NCBI RefSeq assembly: GCF_001949145.1
Contig: NW_019091559.1
Span: 685,711 to 697,730, forward strand
DNA from: Acanthaster planci
Lineage: Eukaryota; Echinodermata; Asteroidea; Valvatida; Acanthasteridae
DNA: 12,020 nt
Reading direction: 5' to 3'
In this document: positions 1-8,100 of the stretch, piece by piece
Layout: every line of letters starts with the position of its first letter
Position numbering within the stretch: position 1 is the first letter of the stretch
Program-made: the position numbers and the translations under genes
Notes under the pieces: generated by a model
The model's database searches: none
What the model was told of the DNA's origin: nothing
Seen by the model: only the letters and a program-made list of their open reading frames with translations

Positions 1-163
1 GTAATTGCAGCAGGGCTGGTTACCGACGTAGTAGATGAAGTTATAGAAATCTACTGGAGTAATTGCAGTAGGGGCTGGTTACTGATGTAGTAGATGAAGT
101 TGTAGAAATCTACCGAAGTAATTTAGGCAGGGCTGGTTACTGACGTAGTAGTGGAAGTGGTAG
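1..163. repeat. Tandem repeat of about 59 bp, cut by the window start
   Basis: Three copies begin at 1, 59 and 118, each with GTAATT..., then GGGCTGGTTAC-GA-GTAGTAGATGAAG and, in the first two, TAGAAATCTAC. The third copy diverges after about 40 bases (140-163). Units of 58 and 59 bp are not multiples of three, so the array cannot stay in one reading frame. Individual units read as G-L-V-T-D-V-V-D-E-V with mostly silent differences in one frame. The array may continue to the left of the window. Confidence 0.85.
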
Positions 164-165
164 CA

Positions 166-2264
166 CAGCAGCGGAGCTTAATGCATACTTAGGCACAGTT
201 ATAATATTAGGGAAGAAATGAATTTCTTGTAAATAGAGGAACCAAAGATTGTTGTTGAAGACAAGACGTGCTGTTTAAATATTTGAATAAAACGAGCAAT
301 GTTGACATTAGGCAGTGTTCAACCGTCATTTCCCTCCACCGTCCTGACTCGAGGTGTTAAGTTAAACTACCTGGTTGCATATTTACACGTATATTTTAAC
401 CAACAAATCTGGGGATTCAATAAATTGATATATTGAAAGAGAAGTTTTTTCATAATATCTGGAACAATTACTCATATTAATGCTTACATGACTTATTTGA
501 AAGAATAAAATTTCATGCCTCACTATAACGTGAAATGAAATTTTTAAAAATTAACGTCTACTGTACCAGTAGGCGAACAAAAACAAACCAGTAATGTTAA
601 ATTGAGCTCACCGTATTGCTAGTCAGTATTTTTTCCCTCAAACTGCATCACTACACCAAAGCAATTTATGCAAAAAATTATGTCTCATTCAAGAGACATT
701 AACTGGCAGATTTTTCAGAAGCACATGTGGGGCATTACTGATACCCCATCAATAACGGTGCAGTGTTTGTGCGCGATTTTTGGTGACATAAGTTTTTCTA
801 CAGTCGAACAAAACTCATTGCTGTGATGTTGCTTCTGCTTCAGTGACGTCCGATGTTGTTCATAATGTTATTCAATAAGAATTGTAGTGCTTTCAAGGAA
901 AATACAGGGAAATACCCGTACACTCAGCAGTCATTATTACACATTTTATACTGATTTTGGGGGACCAAAATGATGTAAGATTAGGGATAGCAGGAAGTCC
1001 CCATAACTAGGTCCTAATTTGCCTAACATTATCTCTTTAAGACAGGAAGGGCCTACCCACTTTTACAGGTGAACCGTATATGCTCACATAATTACGGTAC
1101 ATTTTACGAAAATTTTGAAATACATGTAACTTGGAATACCGCATGTGTAGGTACTTAAAGTATTAGAAAATCACTAGACAGCTGGGCTTTCTCCAGTATT
1201 GATGCTCCAAAACCAAGGTTATACATGTGTATTATCGGGTCTCTGTCCACTAGTCCATTGGGTAACATAACTTTTACTCAAACATGTACAAGATACCGTT
1301 ACCCTTCTCGATTTCCTAGCAAGCATAAAGTCATTGAGCAATTCAAAAGTGAGATTCTCCTAACTTACTGGTATAGCATTTACAGTAACATGTGGTAACA
1401 GTGCAAGATTTCTCCAGAATTTTATTGGCAAACAGTTTTCATGCCAGCACTACCCAGCAGTGTGGAACACCATAAAAATATTCTGATGGATGTGGTGGAC
1501 ATAAAATTTCACTACTTTTTAGCGGTACATGCAACACAGCTTACAAGAATTCAGCTTGCAAGGACTACAAATTGTTAACAGGGCAAGAAGTATTGTTCAT
1601 GTCTTAAATTTTGGTTAATCATGGCTGGAGATACTCCTAGACATGAGAAGCTACATGTACAGTATAATAGTGATTGTGTGTGTTACCGCAACTGATGTGG
1701 TTTGTTCATCAACAATCTGCCAATCGGTGCGACTGAATACTTGCGATCGAATTGAATGTTGAATAGTCGAATAGTGAATTATTTGAATTGTCTCAATCCT
1801 GACGTGTACGTGTGTTTACCCATCTTCACTCTGACATATGTAGTCCACATGCATACGTGTATGTACATGTATAATGTACCTGATTAAATTATGATGGTTG
1901 AAAGCCCCTTGAAAAACCTTTATACTTTATGCAGAGTGTGTCATCCGTCTGTTAATAAAAATTGAAGTGTAGAACACCTTCCATCCATCAGGGTACATTT
2001 TTAGTATGCCTGGTCATATGAAGCAAGTGACCTGGTACATGTACATGATGAGATAGAGAGAACCACCCCCCCTGCGTTGTGTTGGTCATTGTCTCACTGG
2101 AATCTGAGGAATTCTTTTCAGATACCATTATAGGGGGGAAGTGTTAGGTAACAACAGTCTAAAGTGTGTATAGCAATTGGACATGTGGGGGGGGGTATCC
2201 CTGGGCCTCATTTCTTGCTGGATATATGCCTGGGAGTGATTCATGTAGCTTCAGCCTACATGTA
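166..2264. other. Intergenic or intronic DNA with no supported gene
   Basis: AT-rich, with no open frame I would call and no recognised exon. Small perfect hairpins are present, for example AAAATTTCAT (507-516) with ATGAAATTTT (535-544), and ATGTCTC (680-686) with GAGACAT (693-699). Single C and G runs occur near 2063-2072 and 2185-2195. An AATAAA at 285-290 has no linked gene. This stretch may be part of intron 1 of the LMBR1-like gene, or lie upstream of it. Confidence 0.6.
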
Positions 2265-2396
2265 ATAGACCTTCAGCATATTGACGTAATGCAGTGTTGA
2301 CCGCTGTGCATTGTGAGTGAAAGGTGGAGATGTTGTAGGAATGCATCAACGTGACCCGTTAGGTGTAATGTACATGTATACTATATGGCGTGGGTA
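2265..2396 (+). repeat. Left terminal inverted repeat of the foldback element
   Basis: Pairs with 2944-3070 on the other strand. Similarity runs from ATAGACCT inward to CTATATGGC-TG-GTAT and then stops abruptly. The mismatches are scattered single substitutions and one short indel near 2366-2376, as expected of an old insertion whose arms have drifted. Confidence 0.75.
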
Positions 2397-2483
2397 TTCG
2401 GCCAAACAAGAGTGAACAAACTAGAACATGTACATGTACATTAAAACGAAAAAGACAAACATCAAACAACAAACCAAAAGAAC

Positions 2484-2564
2484 CCACTTTAAGGTGGTCA
2501 GGATTAATAAAAGGGAAAATAAACCACTGTAGCTCGAAAGCCAATTAATCCATCCTTAAAGTGG
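2484..2564. repeat. Internal hairpin within the foldback element
   Basis: CCACTTTAAGG...GGATTAAT at 2484-2508 is the inverted match of ATTAATCC..CCTTAAAGTGG at 2544-2564, with about 35 bases between. The arms differ by a 4-base length change in the middle. It may be a nested older insertion or a subterminal structure of the element. Confidence 0.7.
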
Positions 2565-2943
2565 AACAAAAAACATTAGAAACAGGTAGAAAACTGTAAT
2601 TGCAAGAGAATCACGGGGAAAAAAAGCAGTACATGTATAAGAAGTATTGAAAAACAAAACCATGCATACGATGAGACTAGAATCCTTAATAGGTGGCCTA
2701 AAAATTGGGATATTGCATAAGGGAAAAGAAAATGTAGAGTGCATACAGAGGTCGGTCCACTTGGACTTCGCTTTGATGATGGCCTTATTTCTCATGGAAA
2801 TCTGTCGCCTTTGGCGGTCCCATGGAAGTTTAAAAAATGCAGCTCTGGCGTTCGTTGAGTGCTTGATAAACACAATGGAACACAGCAGTTCACATGGACC
2901 ATTTCGGACAATAATCGGGAATTTTTATATTTTTTCATGTCAG

Positions 2944-3070
2944 ATACACATGCCATATAGTATGCGTTACTCATAACGGGTCATGTCTACGCGTTCCTGC
3001 AACATCCCCACCTTTCACCCATAATGCATCGCGGTAAACACTGCATTATGTCATTATGTTGTAGGTCTAT
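2944..3070 (-). repeat. Right terminal inverted repeat of the foldback element
   Basis: Reverse complement of the left arm with scattered substitutions. It ends in AGGTCTAT at 3070, followed by TGTA, which also precedes the left arm. Confidence 0.75.
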
Positions 3071-3245
3071 TGTAGTCAAATGATACACTAAATGTACATG
3101 TAGCATATTAGTAGTAGGTTGATTCTAGTCGTGCCTTGTGTGTGTTTAATTCCATGGGTATGTAGTGCTTTCCCTTTCAAGCCTTGGGTGTTGGATTAGA
3201 TTTGAAGCTTTTCATGGTGGAGGTAGCAAGTAAAGTAGTTTACGG

Positions 3246-3434
3246 TAGCACCATGGATATGCATGTAAGGTTCAGAAAAGAACCGTGCTACATGTATTCA
3301 ACATTTCAGACAGTATGCTGTTTCCATCATCAGGAGACTGCCCCTGACGATGGACAGAGCATACTGTCCCAAATGTTGAGTACCACTGTTCAGTTCTTTT
3401 CAGAACCCCACATGCTCAAAAAGAGATGGTGCTA
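3246..3434. repeat. Hairpin-forming inverted repeat of about 190 bp
   Basis: The two halves fold on a centre near 3338. TAGCACCAT (3246-3254) pairs with ATGGTGCTA (3426-3434). GGTTCAGAAAAGAAC (3269-3283) pairs with GTTCTTTTCAGAACC (3393-3407) at 14 of 15. TCAACATTT..GACAGTATGC pairs across 3297-3319 and 3359-3380. CCATCATCAGG pairs with CCTGACGATGG near the loop. The open frame spanning it (3184-3450) is a by-product of the palindrome and matches nothing I recognise. It may be a small foldback transposon or a non-coding hairpin. Confidence 0.75.
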
Positions 3435-3624
3435 TTGCAAACCTCTCTAGTTTACAAGCCTAGTGTGTGTTAATAATAACAACAGAAATTGGACATGTTG
3501 GAAGATTTAAGATTTTTAGGGGTGCATTTAACATTAATAGGCACTTACCGGGTAACATGCTAAGGGGAATTATTTGTCTGTCAGATTTTGATTTAATTTG
3601 ATTTTCATAGATTCAAAATAATAA

Positions 3625-3650
3625 ATGTACATGTACATGTACATGTACAT
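3625..3650. repeat. Perfect TACATG hexamer array
   Basis: Twenty-six bases of uninterrupted ATGTAC repeat, about 4.3 copies. The unit is self-complementary, so the array can fold on itself in either strand. Confidence 0.95.
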
Positions 3651-3765
3651 CTATATGTGGTACATGCAAAGTATTCCTTTTTACTTTCATGCCTTCTATT
3701 TGAAATCTCATATTTGCATAGATTTCCTCCAGTACATGTATATTTTCAAAGATATGGACTGTTTC

Positions 3766-3813
3766 TTGTACATGTACATGTATGTACATGTGTGTATGTA
3801 AAAATGTACATGC
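3766..3813. repeat. Imperfect TACATG array
   Basis: Runs of GTACATGTACATGTATGTACATG, broken by TGTG and an AAAA interruption. It belongs to the same family of hexamer repeats as the neighbouring clusters. Confidence 0.85.
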
Positions 3814-3931
3814 AGCTGACTCGATAAATTAAGAACATGCAGTTTCAGTCAAGATGTGAAGTCTTTGTTCCGTATTTTCAAGAAAACTTGACAGGAATTC
3901 TGTATTTTTGAATGATTGTTGAATAATATAA

Positions 3932-4036
3932 TGCATACATGTACTTGTACATGCATACTGTACATGTACCTGTATGTCCGTGTATACAAGACAACTTGCG
4001 TACATGTACGTGCGTACATGTACATGTACATTGTAC
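3932..4036. repeat. Imperfect TACATG array
   Basis: About 100 bases of TACATG units with interruptions such as CTTGTACATGCATACTG and ACGTGCG. It produces overlapping spurious open frames on both strands. Confidence 0.85.
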
Positions 4037-4512
4037 ACTTGCATTGCCATGACTACACATTGCCTAAAAACAAAGATTGTGTTTCTTGGTTTTTCTCAAA
4101 GCACTGTAATATGAAAGAAGTCAGTGAAATGGTAGTTGCAATAGATTTTAAACCCCATTTGGTCTAATTCATAACACTGCAGTATGAGCAAATAATGTCC
4201 ATTATCTGCCCTGAGCTGAAGCACCCCCTCATCTGTTAAAAAGAGTCATGTTGGTCGGGAGTGTTCATTTTGTTGATAGCGATGAGACTGTGATGCTTGC
4301 ATTTCATAGTTGTTTGTGAACCAGTGATCATGGTGATGTGCAGTTGCTACCAAAGGAGCCTCTGTTGCTAGGAGAATTGCGTCCTCTCTTGATCCGGCTT
4401 GGGGACCACACTACATGTACATGTTCGCGGTACCTTTGATGGCTAGAAGAGGGCTACTCTGTTATTTTGCATGTCTAGTGAAAGATTGCAGTGGAACAAT
4501 TGTTTTTGGTAC

Positions 4513-4785
4513 TGTACATGTACGTACATGTACATACATGTAGCATGTCACAGTTCAACACCACAACTTTCCACACCTGCTTACATCGGGTACATGTATG
4601 TGATGTACATGTACATGTACCCTCTGTACAGTGTACATGTACAGTGTGTACACAGCATGTATCCATAGAGCTACATGTACATGTATATATACGTGTACAT
4701 TTATACACGTGCCTTTACATGTATGACGTGTGAATGATACATGTACATGTACATGTACATATACATGTACGTGTACATTGTAAGT
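4513..4785. repeat. Largest TACATG/TACGTG repeat cluster
   Basis: Repeated blocks of TACATGTAC with TACGTG, TATATA and GTGTAC variants lie at 4513-4545, 4589-4640, 4672-4702 and 4738-4778. The array at 4738-4760 is nearly perfect. Interspersed unique sequence shows this is a cluster of short arrays rather than one long satellite. Confidence 0.85.
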
Positions 4786-5036
4786 CATTCATGTATGCAG
4801 CCTGACAAATGGAAGACATACAATGTAGTAGAAAATCTCCAATGTAGATACACATGTACATTGTATGATCTTGGCCAGTATATGGTCCTTTTTGTTGTGT
4901 CTGAATTTTTCTCTGTAGGTTTGTGATTCACTTACATGTACCCCTCTCATCATTTTTCACGATCAACATTTTATGTTAATATACCGGTACATGTCTGTTA
5001 CATGTCAATATGTGTGTTTGTTTTTTTGTATGATAG

Positions 5037-5130
5037 ATTGACTTGCTGTTCTTCACTGTTCTCTACATCTCTTCCTATCTGGTTATCTGTCGGTATAAGA
5101 GACAAGCAGATAAGGAAGACTATTTCTCAG
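5037..5130 (+). CDS. LMBR1: LMBR1 exon a: first transmembrane helix
   Basis: Encodes residues 1-31 plus the first base of residue 32. The hydrophobic stretch LLFFTVLYISSYLVI is helix 1. It is followed by the basic RYKRQ motif, matching the RYKR of human LMBR1 just after its first helix. The acceptor is a T-rich tract ending in TGATAG at 5036; those last three bases are an in-frame TAG, so the frame cannot extend upstream and a phase-0 splice here is required. The donor CAG/GTGAGT at 5131 is strong. By comparison with human LMBR1, about 20 N-terminal residues, including the start Met, come from an earlier exon. Confidence 0.92.
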
Positions 5131-8100
5131 GTGAGTTCATTAAAGTCAGGCCTTGCCTTTTCCTGTCCTTTGTTTTCATAGCTAAAAAGCTCAATTCACC
5201 AGGTGGTCTAGTATCCGTGGATATTGAACTAGAAATTAAAAAAAATTGGCAAGCTGTTTATTAGTCGTGGTATGAATTTATCTGGATTAATTACAATGTT
5301 TGAAGATTTGAAGTTGCTGAAACAGGTGGTATTGAATTATTCGTTGGAAGGACAGTACAGCTATTTAACAATTTAAAGACAGGTTCCCAAAATTTCACAT
5401 TAGAAATGGTATAGCCCAGAGACCTTCTGGCTACCGGTACAACAATTAGTCACAACAAAAAAAAACTTTTGATCTACTCTGAAGCTTAGATTGTTATGAT
5501 AGACATCCAACACTATCCTGGAAAACTTGGTTTGAAGAACTGCAGTGTGGCATTCTAGACGTTGCTACAGTAGTTCATGTCCAACAGTGTACACGTACAT
5601 GTACATACATATACATGTACGTATACATATGTACATGCTGTATGTACATGTACGTGTAGTTTGCTCTAAAAGATGACAAGTGCCCGTTTTATTTTCTTAT
5701 GCCTCTGTTGATTTTTGCAGCAGATGCATCTGATGCCATCGTGTACCGGGTTGCTTTGTGGAGTTGTACCTTTACTCTAGCCATCTCAGTTGGTGCTGGA
5801 CTGCTGCTCCCATTCTCAATCCTCAGTAATGAAGTCCTTGTCTTCTATCCCAACAACTTCTACATGAGATGGCTGAATGGCTCACTGATTCATGGTATGC
5901 TTAAGTTCATAGGTGTCAGTGCAAATATTAGCTCATTTTTTTCAGGAGAATTCTTAAGGTGGTTTCAGCATCTTCACAGAGGGCTTTAAAAGTTTAGATA
6001 TCCTCTCAAACTTTGATGTACATGTATCTACCCTGATTGTCAAGAATGTTCCACCTAACCTGTAGGTGTTGGCTTCAAGCATTTCCTACAGTGTACATAT
6101 ACCGGTATGAGCCAGGTACGTATTCTAACACTACATGCCTACAATGAAGTGCATCCAAGATCATTTGGATGCACATACAAGGTCTGTCCTATCAGCATGC
6201 TCCTACAATTGATGTAGACTCATGTGTGTGCTTTGTTCCTGAATTACTCTGTACTTTGGCTTTTAGTTTCTTCCAAAGGTCAATGTTTCCAAATACGAAT
6301 GAAATTCCTTTTCTAATCACTCCCACTGCCAAATGTCTTTTCTTTCCGAAAACATTCCTCAGGTATGATAGAAGTAATATTTAGAAGAATTCAACAGACA
6401 GTTTGGCTTTTGCTGCCATTGGTAGTTTAATATTTTTCCAGCAGTTTCTATTACAAGGGCCTTTATTGCCATTCCAAGGACTGACTTAGGAGCTCAATTC
6501 CTTTACCTGACAGTTCTATTCAAAGTAAACCCTTGCTTTGTTCTGTTTGTGTTTCTGTCTCTAGGGCTTTGGAATCTGATATTCCTGTTTTCCAATCTCT
6601 CCTTGTTTGTGCTGATGCCCTTTGCCTACTTCCTGACTGAGTCTGAAGGTTTTGCAGGCTCTAAAAAGGTATGTTGAAATGAAATGACTGTAGAGGATCT
6701 TTATCAATGTTCCCATTTTATACATGTACATGTATGTAGGCTATTTGGTAAATGTATGCACTGCACCGGTCTATTTCACATACATACACTGACATATATA
6801 TTTACATATTGGTACAAATGATTTGATTCATCATGATGCATTTCATGTTGACATACATGTACTGTACTTTTAAGATAATGATATTTGATATTTTCCAGCG
6901 TGTTAGAAGCCATTATGCTTTGTTCGTATATTGTGTTGGCCTTGTAGTGTACATGTGAATCACCATTCCATTCCATGAAAAATGATTTTCATAAGGGTGC
7001 ACAGGCATAATGTACATACACACACATACAGTGTACATGCTTGTACTGTAAATGTATGGTTAATATTTATCTGTGTTATATAAATGTACATGTATTAATC
7101 AACGCAGCTCAGTTTGAATGCTGTAGCAGGGAGCAGTTGTTCGTAAGGTCCCAACAATACATGTACATGTACACAGATGAAGATGTTATTTATTTTATTT
7201 ACATATATTTTCTTATTTTTTATCAGGGTAACCTATTCACAACAGGTGGTCTTCCAAAGGGCCCTGGGACAGAAAATTTAATACCTGTACAGAACTAAAG
7301 ATATTCAAATCAGCAAACATTTCAAATCATAAAACAGTTAAAAAAGGAAAAACTCTAGTTAAATACATGACGAGGGACTAGGAGACTACATGTATACGTG
7401 GTTGTACAGTTGTATCAAAATACCAGGGTATTTGAATATAAACTGTCTGAAAAAATATTTAGAAATATACATTGTACACATTACCAGTACTAAGGTTGAA
7501 TTACAATTAAAATGATCTCAGACAGGTTACATGTAATGTGCTTGTGAGCCGTGTGTGCCAACTGTAAGATGCTTTCAATTTACTGACATGGCAATATCCC
7601 TCATGCATTATCACATTTTCATATTTGTATGAGAAATGCAACGGCATGTAAGAGGAGAAAGTGTGTTACAGGTGCATTATACACCTGTATGTATGATGCA
7701 TGTATGATAGCGATCACAAAAGTAAATGAATAAGAGAATGCATGAACAAGGTACATATGTACAGACATTCATGTACACTATAAGGTTCATGTAATAAACT
7801 ACATTGAAATCTTACCGGTAGACTATGTACATAATTGCATGAGACCATCTCATTACGTTTTGGTTGAATTTTTTTTTTACTGAGCTGACTTTGTGTGTTC
7901 ATACTTCATACATGTAGCAAGTACAATGAATGTGCTTTATAATATAAACCTACTGTAACAAAGTGTACACATGCCATTGTAGGAGTCTAGTAATCTTCAC
8001 CGTGGTTGTTTTCCTTAACAAACCGCTGCAAGTATCCATAGCCATGGACATAGGTATCTGATTAACAAACTGCTGTAAGTATCCACAGCCATAGACAAAG

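Larger units (their letters stand above)
2265..3070. mobile_element. Non-autonomous foldback/MITE-like element with long terminal inverted repeats
   Basis: Bases 2265-2396 and the reverse complement of 2944-3070 align along nearly their whole length, about 80% identical by eye. Both begin ATAGACCT and share TAATGCAGTGTT, GTGAAAGGTGG, TGACCCGTTA and ACTATATGGC. The element is about 806 bp. TGTA stands just outside each end (2261-2264 and 3071-3074), a possible 4-bp target duplication, though short enough to be chance. The interior holds a secondary hairpin (2484-2564) and two overlapping open frames of about 105 codons (2556-2873 minus, 2647-2976 plus) that resemble no protein I know. There is no visible transposase, so it would depend on another element. 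The superfamily is not assigned. Confidence 0.75.
3435..5036. other. Repeat-rich stretch upstream of the first exon seen, no gene
   Basis: Mostly AT-rich DNA punctuated by TACATG arrays (listed separately). The open frames on both strands at 3829-4167 and 4471-4788 translate into His/Val/Tyr/Met/Cys/Thr-rich low-complexity strings dictated by the hexamer and are not genes. I searched for an exon coding the family's N-terminal EQ-FH--VRE segment followed by a donor and found none. The last 40 bases form the polypyrimidine tract of the first recognised acceptor. Confidence 0.7.

Noticed and set aside
285-290. AATAAA as the polyadenylation signal of an upstream gene
   Set aside because: No coding frame ending before it could be established. 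The hexamer is common by chance in AT-rich DNA.
2061-2196. C-run and G-runs that could pair or form a quadruplex
   Set aside because: They are single homopolymer runs rather than four spaced G-tracts, and the pairing would be trivial. There is no further evidence of function.
2556-2976. Two antisense open frames of about 105 codons inside the foldback element
   Set aside because: Neither shows a known domain, both overlap heavily on opposite strands, and one runs into the inverted arm. There is no transposase signature.
3184-3450. 88-codon open frame
   Set aside because: It spans the palindrome, so its two halves are mirror images at the DNA level. There is no recognisable protein.
4108-4167. 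ATG followed by Lys-Glu-Val-Ser-Glu, faintly like the LMBR1 N-terminus
   Set aside because: The resemblance is only a few residues. The conserved EQ-FH--VRE segment does not follow and no fitting donor is present.
4491-4515. Val-Glu-Gln-Leu-Phe reading as a candidate for the missing N-terminal exon
   Set aside because: The match ends after EQLF, the frame continues into TACATG repeat, and no VRE segment or phase-0 donor follows.
3829-4788. Overlapping open frames on both strands giving His/Val/Tyr/Met-rich peptides
   Set aside because: They are translations of the self-complementary TACATG repeat, which is stop-free in several frames. They have no non-repeat content that resembles a protein.
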